DNA of 62,995 nucleotides, from positions 1 through 62,995 of the forward strand of contig NZ_JPVN01000020.1 in NCBI RefSeq assembly GCF_000772945.1, read 5' to 3'. Shown here in pieces: positions 35,118 through 45,553 of the stretch (its first letter is position 1; every line of letters begins with the position of its first letter). This DNA is from Ureibacillus manganicus DSM 26584 (GTDB lineage: Bacteria; Bacillota; Bacilli; Bacillales_A; Planococcaceae). A program made the translations under genes and the position numbers. Below the pieces are notes generated by a model. The model was not told where the DNA came from. It saw only the letters and a list, made by a program, of their open reading frames with translations, and made no database searches.

Positions 35118-37106
35118 TTGAAGCGAATCGATAATTTCTTTAATATAAATAGTTTAAAAGGAAGATTACATTTTTGGTTTTTAAGTTTTCTTGCATTAGT
35201 CGTTCTAGCATCAGCGATTCCATTTGTCTTTTTAGAAATACATCATCAACGTGAAGAAGCAAAAGAAAACTTTGATAAAATGATGGATGTGCAGCAGTTA
35301 GTTGCTGAAACTTGGTTAAAGAATCGAAAAGCATATATTACCTCGCTTTCTCAAAGTATAGAATTGCAATCATCTAATGAAAATAAAAATGAATTACTTA
35401 AAACATTTGCACGTAATGACAATGAATTTTTAGGTATAGGTTTTGTAAACCGTGATGGAGTAACGGAGATTTATACATCTGGCTATACTGGAATAGATGT
35501 TTCGGATCGTGACTATTATCAAGAAGCCAAAAAGGGGAAAGTCTTTGTTACTGATGTAATTATTGGTAAGGTCTCTAAAAAGCCCCTTATTGTTGTCTCA
35601 GCTCCAGTATATGACCGCGAGCATCAATTCCGAGGGTTAGTCTTTGGAACGATTGAACTTAGTACAATCAGTAAAGTAATGCAACAATTCCAGGATAATG
35701 ATAGGGAAACTTATTTGGTTGATGGAACTGGAATGATCATTACTAAAACCAGGCAGGGTAAAGTAGGCGAACTGCTTAAAACAAGTATCATCGAAAATGC
35801 TGTAAATGGAAGTGGGAATCACTCCTATTATGCCTCTAGTAGTGGAGAAATGGTACTAGGATCTTATCGCTGGGTTCACAATAAAAAATGGCTAATTATT
35901 GGGGAAATTAAACAAAGTACGATTCACAAACCAGTATACGAATCGTTATTAATCTTTTTTGGGATAATATTACTAATTGTAATTTTCGGTTCCGTTTTAC
36001 TAATAAAAATATCCAAACAAGTTGGGGAACCTATACAAAAAGTACTAGAGAGTACAACGAAATTTGCAGAGGGTAATTGGGGTTATCGAATTGACCCTTC
36101 ATCATATAAAGATGAGGTAGAAGAACTTCAAGAGTTGAGTGGAAACTTCAACCAAATGGCGGACATGATTGAATCATACATATACTCCGTTGCTAAAAGT
36201 GAAGAACAATTCCGTACGATTATGCAATATTCAAGCGATATGATTACAATTCATGATACATCCGGAAAATATTTATACGTCTCACCTGCTGGTAAAGAAA
36301 TATTAGAATACGAAGATGAAGAAATATTAGGGCATGACAGTTATATATTTATTCATCCTGAAGATCGAGAGCAAATCGTAAAAGGGCATGAAGAATTATT
36401 ACGTACTGGTTATGTGGTGACAACTTACCGAATTCGGAAAAAGAATAATGAGTATATTTGGTTCGAATCATCCGTTAAATATATGAAAGAACAAAATGAA
36501 GATGACTCAAGACTATTTACAGTATCCAGAAATATTACCGAAAGAAAAATGGTTGAGCAACAACTTCAAGAAGCAAATAAGTTACTTAAAGAACTATCCA
36601 CGAAAGATGGATTAACAGGAATTTGGAATCGACGCAGTTTCGATGAGACTTTAGACAAAGAGTGGAAACGAGCAGAAAGAAATAATCATCCACTGTCCCT
36701 CATTATGCTAGATATCGATTTCTTTAAAGCATATAACGATACGTACGGGCACCAAGGTGGAGATGATTGTTTAAGAGAAGTAGCTAATGCCATTAAGAAT
36801 TCTATCGAACATGAATCGGATATGGCATTCCGATATGGAGGCGAAGAATTCGGCATTATTCTTCCTGAGACAGACGTGATCGGTGCTAAAACCGTTGCAG
36901 AAAAAGTTAGAAGTACAATTGAAAACTTGAAAATCTCACATGTAGGTTCTAAAATACAAGACTTCGTTACCATCAGTTTAGGTACGGCAACAATTATTCC
37001 TACAAAATATAAAAATGCAGATTCTCTAGTAGAGTCTGCCGACAAAGCTTTATATCAAGCAAAACAAGAAGGTAGAAATTGTGTGAGATCGTACCAAAAA
37101 GATTGA
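35118..37106 (+). CDS. Membrane diguanylate cyclase (Cache-HAMP-PAS-GGDEF)
   Basis: 662 aa. TM1 about 13-33, extracytoplasmic double Cache sensor about 40-275, TM2 about 280-300, HAMP about 301-355, PAS about 365-485 and GGDEF about 500-660. The active site is GGEEF (574-578), intact for making c-di-GMP. The RxxD inhibitory site that usually precedes it is absent. TTG start with AAGGTG 9 bp before. It probably turns an external ligand signal into c-di-GMP. Confidence 0.92.
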   Translation: MKRIDNFFNINSLKGRLHFWFLSFLALVVLASAIPFVFLEIHHQREEAKENFDKMMDVQQLVAETWLKNRKAYITSLSQSIELQSSNENKNELLKTFARNDNEFLGIGFVNRDGVTEIYTSGYTGIDVSDRDYYQEAKKGKVFVTDVIIGKVSKKPLIVVSAPVYDREHQFRGLVFGTIELSTISKVMQQFQDNDRETYLVDGTGMIITKTRQGKVGELLKTSIIENAVNGSGNHSYYASSSGEMVLGSYRWVHNKKWLIIGEIKQSTIHKPVYESLLIFFGIILLIVIFGSVLLIKISKQVGEPIQKVLESTTKFAEGNWGYRIDPSSYKDEVEELQELSGNFNQMADMIESYIYSVAKSEEQFRTIMQYSSDMITIHDTSGKYLYVSPAGKEILEYEDEEILGHDSYIFIHPEDREQIVKGHEELLRTGYVVTTYRIRKKNNEYIWFESSVKYMKEQNEDDSRLFTVSRNITERKMVEQQLQEANKLLKELSTKDGLTGIWNRRSFDETLDKEWKRAERNNHPLSLIMLDIDFFKAYNDTYGHQGGDDCLREVANAIKNSIEHESDMAFRYGGEEFGIILPETDVIGAKTVAEKVRSTIENLKISHVGSKIQDFVTISLGTATIIPTKYKNADSLVESADKALYQAKQEGRNCVRSYQKD

Positions 37107-37112
37107 AAGAGG

Positions 37113-37148
37113 AAGCGTTTATCCCCAAAAAAGGGTAGACGCTTTTTT
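37113..37148 (+). terminator. Terminator (GCG-TTATCC family)
   Basis: AAGCGTTTATCCC / GGGTAGACGCTT stem with T run. Confidence 0.9.
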
Positions 37149-37254
37149 CTATTTCTTATCGGAGAGAAGAAATTATTCTATTCAGCAAATAGTGAAACGA
37201 ATTCAGGGTTCATTCGACAAATTAAATAGATGGATGTAAAGGAGGAGAACCTAA

Positions 37255-37611
37255 GTGAAAAACATCAAGAAGTTAACATTCGTTGGAGTTAGTGTATTTA
37301 TGCTAGCTATTTTAGGGGCATGTGGAAATACGGAACAACAAAATGAAACAGAAGAATCTGCTGAGAACTTAGCCGGTGGTACAATGCTAGCAGGGGAGGA
37401 AGCTCCTGAAATTACAGGTACATTAAAAAGTATTGAGTCAAATGATGAAGTGGTCATCACTGTTAGTGGTGACGACGTAACATATCGCTTATCCGAAGAA
37501 GCAAAAACCCAATTAGAAAATAAAGAAGTCGAGTTGGGTAATGAAATTACTTTTACAACTTTCTCAATCGGTGATGCAAAAGAATCAGTTGCAGAGTTTA
37601 TTGTGGAATAA
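37255..37611 (+). CDS. Small lipoprotein, unknown
   Basis: 118 aa. Signal peptide with lipobox AILGAC (Cys23). The mature part is acidic and begins with a Glu/Asn-rich linker, followed by a beta-rich domain (about 50-118) without Cys. GTG start with AAAGGAGG upstream. No family recognised; probably an outer-leaflet membrane-bound protein. Confidence 0.8.
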   Translation: MKNIKKLTFVGVSVFMLAILGACGNTEQQNETEESAENLAGGTMLAGEEAPEITGTLKSIESNDEVVITVSGDDVTYRLSEEAKTQLENKEVELGNEITFTTFSIGDAKESVAEFIVE

Positions 37612-37703
37612 AGGATTAATTTGATAAGCGTGATTTAAGGCAGTCAATATATTTATCATTGTGCTTACTACTAGAGTTTATTAACTTTAGAACTTTAAAC
37701 AAA

Positions 37704-37743
37704 CAGGACTATTTTTCTGGCACATGCTAATGAAAAATAGTCC
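37704..37743 (-). terminator. Terminator of the iron uptake unit
   Basis: On the minus strand AGGACTATTTTT pairs with AAAAATAGTCCT, downstream of the fhuF-like gene. Confidence 0.7.
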
Positions 37744-37753
37744 TTACTACATT

Positions 37754-38530
37754 TTATTCTTTCCTACGTTTCCGCTCAATAGGACAGTTCTTGCAAAAGC
37801 TCCCTTTACTCTCAGTTAAATAGGACAAACAGCAAGTGATTCTTTTATGAGGAGTTCCATCTAATATACTTATACTATCAATTGAACTTCTAAAGTGTAA
37901 AAAGGGATTTTCAATATATTCACCAAATACATCACCTTTACCTATTGATGTCATCCAATCAAAATCATCTATGATTATATGGTGTTGATCCACATAATGA
38001 TTATCTGCTAGTAAGTTTGAATACATCCAAACAATATATGTATAAAGATTTTCCCACATAATTCGTTTAGATAGCTTGGAGACTTTAGTTAAGTAACTAA
38101 ATAACACATCTATATGGTTTGAAAAAATTTCAGTTAATACTTCGCGTCGCCAGTTTAGTCTGTCAGTTTCCAGTGCAGGGCTTAAATGTAATCTCTCAAA
38201 TTTTATCGAGGGCAGCCAAATCGTATCCGATTCATCGAAGGTTTGAATGGATAGGTTATCTGCCGAAAAATCCATACGTTTGTTCATTACACTCATTGAA
38301 TATAACGCTACTAATACTGCAAAACTATACCTTTTCACAAAGAGTGAGGCAGCTACACTTAAGTTGGCTGCCTTTGTCTTTGTTTTTACTTCTGTTAAAT
38401 ACAAATGAAGCTTATCTTCATTCAACAAAAGAGATACTTGAGAGGATAAATCAGAAGTGCCAGTCTTGTAAGTTAACCGATACTTTTCCTCCAACACAGA
38501 CATTTCATTAGGCGTGAATGTGGATAACAT
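37754..38530 (-). CDS. FhuF-like ferric siderophore reductase (2Fe-2S)
   Basis: 258 aa. The C terminus holds the CC-x11-C-x2-C cluster motif ([17 protein letters not shown]), close to the FhuF motif, which ligates a 2Fe-2S centre. FhuF-type enzymes release iron from imported siderophores by reduction. GGAG 9 bp before the ATG. It overlaps the ATPase gene by 23 bp and is the last gene of the unit. Confidence 0.82.
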   Translation of the reverse strand: MLSTFTPNEMSVLEEKYRLTYKTGTSDLSSQVSLLLNEDKLHLYLTEVKTKTKAANLSVAASLFVKRYSFAVLVALYSMSVMNKRMDFSADNLSIQTFDESDTIWLPSIKFERLHLSPALETDRLNWRREVLTEIFSNHIDVLFSYLTKVSKLSKRIMWENLYTYIVWMYSNLLADNHYVDQHHIIIDDFDWMTSIGKGDVFGEYIENPFLHFRSSIDSISILDGTPHKRITCCLSYLTESKGSFCKNCPIERKRRKE

Positions 38531-39335
38531 CTTTTTTCACTCCATTCATTAACCTACCTTTCCCATACGGAACACACATTGGAGTTCCAAAAACCGGATC
38601 TGGAACCACTTCACATTCTAAATTAAATACACCTTTTACTAATTCACGATCTACTATGTCTTCTGGTTTTCCTTGTGCGTAAACCGCCTTATCCTTAACG
38701 GCAACGATATGGTGTGCATATCGACAGGCTAAATTTATATCATGTAGTACCATTACAACTGTACGTTTTTCTTTTTCATTTAATTCAAATAGAAGGTCTA
38801 AAACCTCAATCTGATGGGTTAAATCAAGATAAGTAGTAGGTTCATCTAATAAAATCGTATCTGTATCTTGAGCTAATGTCATGGCAATCCATGCACGCTG
38901 TCTCTGTCCGCCAGATAACGAATCAACTAACCGATTTGAAAGTTCGGCCATACCTGTTGATTGTAATGCGTGATGGACGATTGCCTCATCCTTTGAAGAC
39001 CATTGTTGGAACCATTTCTGATATGGATAGCGGCCTTGCTTCACTAATTGTAATACAGTTAAACCTTCCGGTGAAACTGGGCCTTGAGGTAAAATGGCTA
39101 GCTTTTTCGCAATTTCCTTTGTTGGAAGTTTGAACATCAATTCGCCATCTAACAAAATCGAACCGCTTTGTGGTTTTAGCAATCGTGCCATTGAGCGAAG
39201 GAGAGTGGATTTACCACAACCATTACTACCAATCAACACAGTTATTTTACCGTGTGGGATGGTAAGGTTTAATTGATCTAAAATAATTTGATCCCCATAA
39301 GATAAGGTTAAATTTCTCGTTTCTAAAACATGCAT
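38508..39335 (-). CDS. Iron-siderophore ABC transporter ATP-binding protein
   Basis: 275 aa. Walker [10 protein letters not shown] (about 36-44), signature [10 protein letters not shown], Walker [10 protein letters not shown] and the H-loop VLHDINLA are all complete. FecE/FhuC type. GGAGTGA before the ATG. Works with the two permeases directly upstream and the divergent binding protein. Confidence 0.93.
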   Translation of the reverse strand: MHVLETRNLTLSYGDQIILDQLNLTIPHGKITVLIGSNGCGKSTLLRSMARLLKPQSGSILLDGELMFKLPTKEIAKKLAILPQGPVSPEGLTVLQLVKQGRYPYQKWFQQWSSKDEAIVHHALQSTGMAELSNRLVDSLSGGQRQRAWIAMTLAQDTDTILLDEPTTYLDLTHQIEVLDLLFELNEKEKRTVVMVLHDINLACRYAHHIVAVKDKAVYAQGKPEDIVDRELVKGVFNLECEVVPDPVFGTPMCVPYGKGRLMNGVKKDVIHIHA

Positions 39336-39351
39336 AATGGTTCACTCCTAA

Positions 39352-40407
39352 TTAAGCATTTCGTTGTCGGTACAATAAATAGATAAAGTAAGGCGCGCCT
39401 ATTGCCGCAGTAAATACGCCAGCTGGAACCTCAATTGGTAAAAAGAAGGTTCTTCCGATTGTATCAGCAAGTAATACTAAAATTGCACCAATTATTGCTG
39501 ATAAAGGTAATAGATTTCCAAAGGATGAACCAACTAATTTTCTAGCTATATGTGGTGCCATTAATCCAACAAAACCAATACCACCAGCAAAGGCTACAGA
39601 ACTGCCGATTAATGCAGTACTAAGTAAAAGTAATCCTAAACGTTGTCTTTCAATCCTTGCTCCAACACCTAACGCGATATCTTCTCCAAGCTCTTGAATA
39701 TTCAAATGACGAGTCATAATGAAAGCAATAAGAATTAAAACAATCGTTATGGGAGCTAAAATTTGAACATTGCTCCAATTAGCACCATAAACAGAACCAG
39801 TAATCCAAACATTTGCCTGAGCAGCTTGATGGATTGGGCCAATGATCATAAGTAAATTCGTTAATGCTTTTGTTAAAGCCCATAAACCAATACCTATTAA
39901 CACTAAGCGGAAAGAGGATAAACCATTCTTCCACGCTAGAAGATATAGTAAAATAGCAATAATCGTTGCGCCAATAAATGCAGCAAGTGGCATCCAATGA
40001 ATGCTCACAGTTAAAGCATTACTTCCATTACTAAAGATGGCTAGGAATAAAACAACTGCTACTGAAGCTCCACCAGTAATACCTATTACATCAGGTGAAG
40101 CAAGAGGATTTCGTAGAATAGCTTGCAAAATTGCACCTGCTACCGCAAGACTAATTCCTACCATAATGGAAATTAGAATGCGAGGCATTCGGAATGATTG
40201 AACAATTAATGACTCAAAACTACTACCATTGCCTAATATTATGTTGAATGCTTCCCAAGGAGAAAAAAACTGTTCTCCCATACCGGCACTAATTAAAAAA
40301 ATGACACCTAGAATTAAGAGGGAGATGACATGAAACGTAAAAGCTTTACGATCAAGTAAAAAAGATATTTGATCTCGAAAAGTTCTGACTGAAGCATATT
40401 TTCTCAT
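39352..40407 (-). CDS. Iron-siderophore ABC transporter permease (FecCD), second
   Basis: 351 aa, about 9-10 membrane segments, FecCD family with SLAVAGAILQAILRNPLASPDVIGITGGAS-type signature blocks. The start ATGA overlaps the end of the first permease by 4 bp; AAAGGAGG upstream. Forms the heterodimeric channel with the neighbour. Confidence 0.93.
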   Translation of the reverse strand: MRKYASVRTFRDQISFLLDRKAFTFHVISLLILGVIFLISAGMGEQFFSPWEAFNIILGNGSSFESLIVQSFRMPRILISIMVGISLAVAGAILQAILRNPLASPDVIGITGGASVAVVLFLAIFSNGSNALTVSIHWMPLAAFIGATIIAILLYLLAWKNGLSSFRLVLIGIGLWALTKALTNLLMIIGPIHQAAQANVWITGSVYGANWSNVQILAPITIVLILIAFIMTRHLNIQELGEDIALGVGARIERQRLGLLLLSTALIGSSVAFAGGIGFVGLMAPHIARKLVGSSFGNLLPLSAIIGAILVLLADTIGRTFFLPIEVPAGVFTAAIGAPYFIYLLYRQRNA

Positions 40408-41408
40408 GCTAGTTTTCCTCCTTTACGTGCAATGTAAATAAAGAATGGTGTACCTACAAGGGCAGTCATAATACCAACTGGAACCTCTTCAGGCATTAAT
40501 ACATAACGTGCACCTATATCAGCCATTAAGAGAAAAATCCCTCCGACAATCCCACAGTAAGGAATAATCCACCGATAGTCATTTCCTGCAAACGACTTCA
40601 CAACATGAGGAACGACAATTCCAATAAAGCCAATAGGACCCGCAATTGCTACTGATCCACCTGCTAGTAAAATAACCGCTATGCCAGTAATTAGTTTTAC
40701 AAACAATGTTCTTTGGCCAAGCCCCCTGGCAACATCTTCTCCCATAGTTAAGATATTGATTTTATTTGAAATTGAAATAGCAATAATCAGTCCGATAACT
40801 AGATATGGTAGAACTGCAAGCAAAATTTCTAGTTTTCTTCCTTGGACTGATCCTGACATCCAGAATAATACTTGATCTAATGCTGTTTCATCCAATACAA
40901 GTAGACCTTGCGTTAATGAACCAAAGAGGGCAGCAATTGCAGCGCCAGCTAGGGTCATTTTAATAGGTGTCATCCCGTCTCGACCAATTGATCCTAAGAA
41001 ATAAACTAAAAGACCAGCAATTGTTGCACCAAAGAAAGCAATCCAAGTTGTTGCTTGTAATGAAGAAACTGAAAATAACATAAGCGCTACAACAATTGAA
41101 AAACTCGCACCAGCATTGAAACCGAGAATATCTGGAGATGCAAGAGGATTTCTTGTTAAAGCTTGCAGTAAGGCACCAGCAACCCCAAGACTTGCACCGA
41201 CAGCAGTCGCTATTAAAGCCCTCGGTAACCGTACGTCCTGGATAATAATGTGTTCATTTGAGCCATTAAAGTTAGTAAAGGCATCAATCGCTGTTTGAAT
41301 CGTAATATCTGTATATCCAAGAATAATACTTAAAAAATTAAACAATATTAGTAATAGTACTCCAATAATTAGACCAAATAATTTACTTTTAACTCTATGT
41401 AGAACCAT
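40404..41408 (-). CDS. Iron-siderophore ABC transporter permease (FecCD), first
   Basis: 334 aa, about 9 membrane segments; the block LGVAGALLQALTRNPLASPD and the coupling-helix region GEDVARGLG are typical. GGGAG before the ATG at 41408. First gene of the permease-permease-ATPase-FhuF unit, starting 57 bp from a Fur box. Confidence 0.93.
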   Translation of the reverse strand: MVLHRVKSKLFGLIIGVLLLILFNFLSIILGYTDITIQTAIDAFTNFNGSNEHIIIQDVRLPRALIATAVGASLGVAGALLQALTRNPLASPDILGFNAGASFSIVVALMLFSVSSLQATTWIAFFGATIAGLLVYFLGSIGRDGMTPIKMTLAGAAIAALFGSLTQGLLVLDETALDQVLFWMSGSVQGRKLEILLAVLPYLVIGLIIAISISNKINILTMGEDVARGLGQRTLFVKLITGIAVILLAGGSVAIAGPIGFIGIVVPHVVKSFAGNDYRWIIPYCGIVGGIFLLMADIGARYVLMPEEVPVGIMTALVGTPFFIYIARKGGKLA

Positions 41409-41464
41409 TCATCATTTTCTCCCTATAATTACAATTCTATATGTAAGGTAATGTAGCCATTAGT

Positions 41465-41485
41465 AATTGAAAATCATTTTCAATT
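41465..41485. promoter_or_regulatory. Fur box 1 (permease side)
   Basis: 21-bp palindrome built of TTGAAAATCATTTTCAA, perfect except for the centre, in the classical Fur pattern. It lies 57 bp before the permease start, on the side of the minus-strand operon. Confidence 0.85.
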
Positions 41486-41490
41486 AAATA

Positions 41491-41548
41491 TTGACATAAT
41501 TTATTTTATCGAATAATATTCTAAATGTAAATGATAATCATTATCAAT
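41491..41548 (+). promoter_or_regulatory. Promoter plus Fur box 2 (binding protein gene)
   Basis: TTGACA (41491-41496), 17-bp spacer and TAATAT (41514-41519) form a near-consensus promoter. The palindrome TGATAATCATTATCA (41532-41546) covers the region just after the start of transcription. Iron-loaded Fur should block it. Confidence 0.9.
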
Positions 41549-41563
41549 ATTAGGAGGTAAAAT

Positions 41564-42553
41564 ATGTTTACTTATTTCAAAAAACACAAACTTTTCTTAT
41601 TAACAGCTTTACTGAGTGTTCTCATTCTTAGTGGCTGTGGAAATAATTCCGAAACTACGAAAGAGAGCGATACATCTGAAGGTGAAACAACACCTACAAC
41701 AACAGAAGGTTACTCAATTGAACACGCAATGGGTACTACTGAATTAGAGAAAACACCAGAAAAAATTGTTATTTTAACGAATGAGGGAACAGAGGCTTTA
41801 CTTGCTATAGGTGTAAAACCTGTTGGTGCTGTTCAATCTTGGACTGGTGATCCTTGGTATGACCACATTGAGAATGATATGGAAGGCGTGACAAGCGTTG
41901 GTATGGAAGGTGAACCAAGTTTAGAAACGATTGCTTCTTTAGAGCCAGATTTAATCATTGGTAATAAAATGAGACATGAAAAAATCTATGAGCAGCTAAG
42001 TGCTATTGCACCTACCGTTTTCGCTGAAGACCTTCGTGGTGATTGGAAGAAAAACTTTGAGCTTTACTCAAAAGCAGTGAACAAAGAAGAAGAAGGAAAA
42101 CAAGTTATTCAAGATTTTGATAACCGAGTTACGGATTTACAAACAAAACTAGGGGAACAACTACAAAAAGAAGTGTCAATCGTTCGTTTTATGGCAGGAG
42201 ATGTGAGAATATATCATAAAGATACATTCTCTGGGGTTATTTTAGACCAAATAGGTTTTGCACGTCCTGAATCTCAAAATGTGGATGATTTTGCTGAAAA
42301 GAATGTAACAAAGGAACGAATTCCTGCAATGGATGGAGATATTATTTTTTACTTCTCTTATGAAACAGGCGATGGTGAAGCGACTCAGCTAGAAGAAGAA
42401 TGGGTTAACGATCCATTATTCCAAAACTTAAGTGCTGTAAAAGCTGGTAATATCCATAATGTTAGTGATGCCATTTGGAATACTGCAGGCGGAGTAATCG
42501 CTGCAAATTTAATGCTTGATGATATTGAAAAATTCTTCATTGAAAAAAATTAA
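41564..42553 (+). CDS. Iron-siderophore substrate-binding lipoprotein
   Basis: 329 aa. Lipobox ILSGC (Cys25), an acidic Ser/Thr linker, then a type III periplasmic-binding fold with PEKIVILTNEGTEALLAIGVKPVGAV and LEPDLIIGNK. Binds a ferric siderophore (hydroxamate or citrate type unknown) and hands it to the divergent permeases. AGGAGG ribosome binding site. Confidence 0.93.
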   Translation: MFTYFKKHKLFLLTALLSVLILSGCGNNSETTKESDTSEGETTPTTTEGYSIEHAMGTTELEKTPEKIVILTNEGTEALLAIGVKPVGAVQSWTGDPWYDHIENDMEGVTSVGMEGEPSLETIASLEPDLIIGNKMRHEKIYEQLSAIAPTVFAEDLRGDWKKNFELYSKAVNKEEEGKQVIQDFDNRVTDLQTKLGEQLQKEVSIVRFMAGDVRIYHKDTFSGVILDQIGFARPESQNVDDFAEKNVTKERIPAMDGDIIFYFSYETGDGEATQLEEEWVNDPLFQNLSAVKAGNIHNVSDAIWNTAGGVIAANLMLDDIEKFFIEKN

Positions 42554-42598
42554 GGTCATATTCTCGAATACTTAACCTGTTTGAAAATACACTAAATG

Positions 42599-42627
42599 CC
42601 TCATCATTTATTTGATGAGGTGTTTTT
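42599..42627 (+). terminator. Terminator
   Basis: GCCTCATCA / TGATGAGGT stem with T6 behind the binding protein gene. Confidence 0.85.
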
Positions 42628-42810
42628 TATATTTGAATTCCTCTCTAAATCCTATTATTCATACAAGTAAAAATTAAAACATATTGATATGCTGTGGGAT
42701 TATAAATGCAGGTGCTTATACTTCCAATTTAAAGAAAGTAGTTTATGAAAATCGGTTCTTTATTTATAAGCTTTTCAACGAATTAGGAAAACGAAGGGGA
42801 GGTAAGTAGG

Positions 42811-43503
42811 ATGAATAAATACTCAATTTCAGAGTTTATTAAAAAATCCGAGCAGAAGGAAAAAGGAGAAGGGTTTTTTGAATTAGAAACTCCACGTATG
42901 CTCGAAGTGAATTTAAACGGGCAAGTTTGGGCAAAAGCAGGATCAATGGTCGCTTATGAAGGTCATATTAAGTTCGAACGTGAAGGAATATTAGAACAGG
43001 GGATTGGGGCTCTGTTTAAAAAAGCGATCTCTGGTGAAGGTGCATCCCTCATGAAAGCAAATGGCCAAGGAAAATTATATCTTGCAGATGGCGGTAAAAA
43101 AGTTATTATTCTTCACCTAAACAACGAATCTATTTCTGTAAATGGAAATGACTTACTAGCATTTACTCCGTCTATCCACCATGAAATTAAATTGATGAGA
43201 AAAGTAGCTGGAATGATGTCTGGTGGTTTATTTAATATTAGGTGTTCTGGAGTAGGCTTAGTTGCAATTACAGCCCACTACGAAGCACTTACTTTACGTG
43301 TCACACCTGGAAAACCTGTAATTACAGACCCAAATGCAACAGTAGCCTGGTCAGGTAATCTTGAGCCACAATTCCAAACAGATATTTCACTGAAAACATT
43401 CATTGGAAGAGGTAGCGGTGAATCAATCCAAATGAGATTTGAAGGCGACGGGTTTGTCATTGTACAACCTTATGAAGAAGTATATATGCAGGCACAGAGC
43501 TAA
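42811..43503 (+). CDS. AIM24-family protein
   Basis: 230 aa beta-rich TRAP-like fold. NLNGQVWAKAGSMVAYEG at the start and GLFNIRCSGVGLVAITAHYE in the middle are typical of the bacterial AIM24/DUF124 family, whose role is unknown. AAGGGGAGG ribosome binding site. Monocistronic. Confidence 0.88.
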   Translation: MNKYSISEFIKKSEQKEKGEGFFELETPRMLEVNLNGQVWAKAGSMVAYEGHIKFEREGILEQGIGALFKKAISGEGASLMKANGQGKLYLADGGKKVIILHLNNESISVNGNDLLAFTPSIHHEIKLMRKVAGMMSGGLFNIRCSGVGLVAITAHYEALTLRVTPGKPVITDPNATVAWSGNLEPQFQTDISLKTFIGRGSGESIQMRFEGDGFVIVQPYEEVYMQAQS

Positions 43504-43510
43504 ATGATAA

Positions 43511-43545
43511 GAGGCGCTAATCCAAAGTGGATAGCGCCTCATTTA
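43511..43545 (+). terminator. Terminator (GCG-TTATCC family)
   Basis: GAGGCGCTAATCC / GGATAGCGCCTC stem with T-rich tail; the convergent S9 peptidase gene ends directly behind. Confidence 0.88.
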
Positions 43546-43547
43546 TT

Positions 43548-45356
43548 TTATTTTGTAGCTGTTTCTACTGATATTTGTTGTTCAAAGAATTCTAGCATTT
43601 TGCGGTAAACTAGAATCTCATTTTGTTTTTTGGAGAAGCCGTGACCTTCATCTTCTAAAACGATGTATTCAACTTCTCGGCCTTGTTCTTTTAATGCTGC
43701 AACGATTTGGTCTGATTCTTTTTGAACAACGCGTGGGTCATTGGCACCTTGAATAACGAGCATAGGTTTTGTCATGCCCTCTAAATAAGTAATAGGAGAG
43801 TCCTTTGTCAGTCTTTCTTTATCTTTTACCGGATCTCCAACCCACTGTTCCATAAATGGTTTCCAAAATTCAGGAACAGATTCGATGAAGGAGAATAAGT
43901 TACTTGGGCCAAATATGTCTACAACTGCTTTAAATTTATCTGCATGACGACCATGAAGTAGAAGTGCCATATAGCCTCCGTAACTTCCGCCAAGTAGAAG
44001 GATTTTGTCTTCCTCAGCATAGCCATTTTTAATAAGCCATTCGATACCTTCTAAATTATCTAAGCGCGGACCGTGACCCCAGTCACCTTCGACCATCTTC
44101 ATAAACTTCAAGCCATAATTTGATGAACCACGGAAGTTTGGTGCAAAGATAGAGTAACCACGATTGAGCAAGAATTGAAACATTGCGCGGAACCATTTAC
44201 GTTCTAGTGATTGCGGACCACCATGTGGCCAAAGAATAGTATGTCCATTTGCATTTTCTTCTTTTGCTTTAAAGAACAATGCTTCAATTTCAAGACCGTC
44301 AAAGGAAGGATACTTCACTACTTCAGGGTCTACTAAATCTTCGTCACGAACACCAGGTACACGGAAGTGGGTTAATTCTTCCCAGGTAGCGCCATTATCT
44401 TTGGAAACAAAGATATTTCTTGGTCGTGTAGATGAACGTCCTAGAAGATATAGATTTCCACTTGGCATTACAATTAACTTTTCTACGATGCTTGAAGGAA
44501 CTTTGACAGTAACTAATTCACCAGTTTCTAAACTATACTTGTATAAACGATCTTCCACTCCGTAAGAACCTACGATATATAGGGCTTGGTCTTTTTTAGA
44601 GAAACTCATGCCTGAAAAATCCTCTTTTTCAAGTTGTAAAATACCTTCAAACGTTTTAGTGTTTAAGTCAAACTTTGCAAGATAAGTTAAATCCGAGTCA
44701 TAGTTTGTTAGGAAATATACTTCTGAATCGGAAGTATATACACCGTCAGATACAGTATGCTGTTCTGCTGTTTCAGGTGTCATTAAAATGCTTTCACCAT
44801 TAATCTGTACATAACCTAAAGAGTAAGTATTACCAAATACTTTAACGAACACAAAAGAAGTTTCATCTGGACTTACCGCTGCAATGGCAGTAGGTGCAAC
44901 ACTTCCTTCTAATAGTAATTGTTCATCCCCAGACTCAAGATTATATACATAGTTATTGAAATAAGTAGGATTATCTTTTGTACTATAATAATATAGTCGT
45001 TTACCATCTTCCGTTAAATGGGTATAGAAGTGGCGTTCTCCTTCTTTAGTACGTAAAGGAACTAGTTTTCCACCTTGTGGTGACAGGGCATACAGTTGGA
45101 TATTTTCATCGCCATCATGATCAAAACCAGTGACAATAAATTCACCAGTTTTTGCATATGAAAGATATGAAGCAGCTTGATTGTTAAAAGTAATAGGATA
45201 TGGGAACTGATTCGGTAAGTCTAAAGCCCAAAGATTGTAGTGTCCGTTAAGGTTAGTACTAATAACTAATTGTTTTTCATCGGGACTAACTGTGAAATTT
45301 TGAACATCTAACGTTTGAAAAAACTGTTCTACATCCGGTTTACTAAATTGAACCAT
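43548..45356 (-). CDS. S9-family serine peptidase (acylaminoacyl/prolyl oligopeptidase-like)
   Basis: 602 aa. N-terminal beta-propeller (about 1-340) with SPDEKQLVIST and SPDETSFVFV blades; C-terminal alpha/beta hydrolase with nucleophile in GGSYGG (Ser about 458), Asp in GANDPRV (about 540) and His in DEGHGF (about 571). Cleaves short peptides in the cytoplasm. GGGAGAG before the ATG at 45356 excludes 33 more N-terminal residues. Confidence 0.92.
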   Translation of the reverse strand: MVQFSKPDVEQFFQTLDVQNFTVSPDEKQLVISTNLNGHYNLWALDLPNQFPYPITFNNQAASYLSYAKTGEFIVTGFDHDGDENIQLYALSPQGGKLVPLRTKEGERHFYTHLTEDGKRLYYYSTKDNPTYFNNYVYNLESGDEQLLLEGSVAPTAIAAVSPDETSFVFVKVFGNTYSLGYVQINGESILMTPETAEQHTVSDGVYTSDSEVYFLTNYDSDLTYLAKFDLNTKTFEGILQLEKEDFSGMSFSKKDQALYIVGSYGVEDRLYKYSLETGELVTVKVPSSIVEKLIVMPSGNLYLLGRSSTRPRNIFVSKDNGATWEELTHFRVPGVRDEDLVDPEVVKYPSFDGLEIEALFFKAKEENANGHTILWPHGGPQSLERKWFRAMFQFLLNRGYSIFAPNFRGSSNYGLKFMKMVEGDWGHGPRLDNLEGIEWLIKNGYAEEDKILLLGGSYGGYMALLLHGRHADKFKAVVDIFGPSNLFSFIESVPEFWKPFMEQWVGDPVKDKERLTKDSPITYLEGMTKPMLVIQGANDPRVVQKESDQIVAALKEQGREVEYIVLEDEGHGFSKKQNEILVYRKMLEFFEQQISVETATK

Positions 45357-45553
45357 AAGCAACTCTCCCATTCTAGTAAGATACAAATAGTTTACCACCA
45401 ATATTCTTTTTTTCCTAAAAATTCCACCAATTAAATATCGTGAAACTCTGTACATATTCTATTAATCAATTCGACTAATAATGACTCAGAAAGAGGACTG
45501 TCCAATTTTTTGTTGAAATAGATACTAATTAGAGCAGGTTAGGAGTTGAAGTA

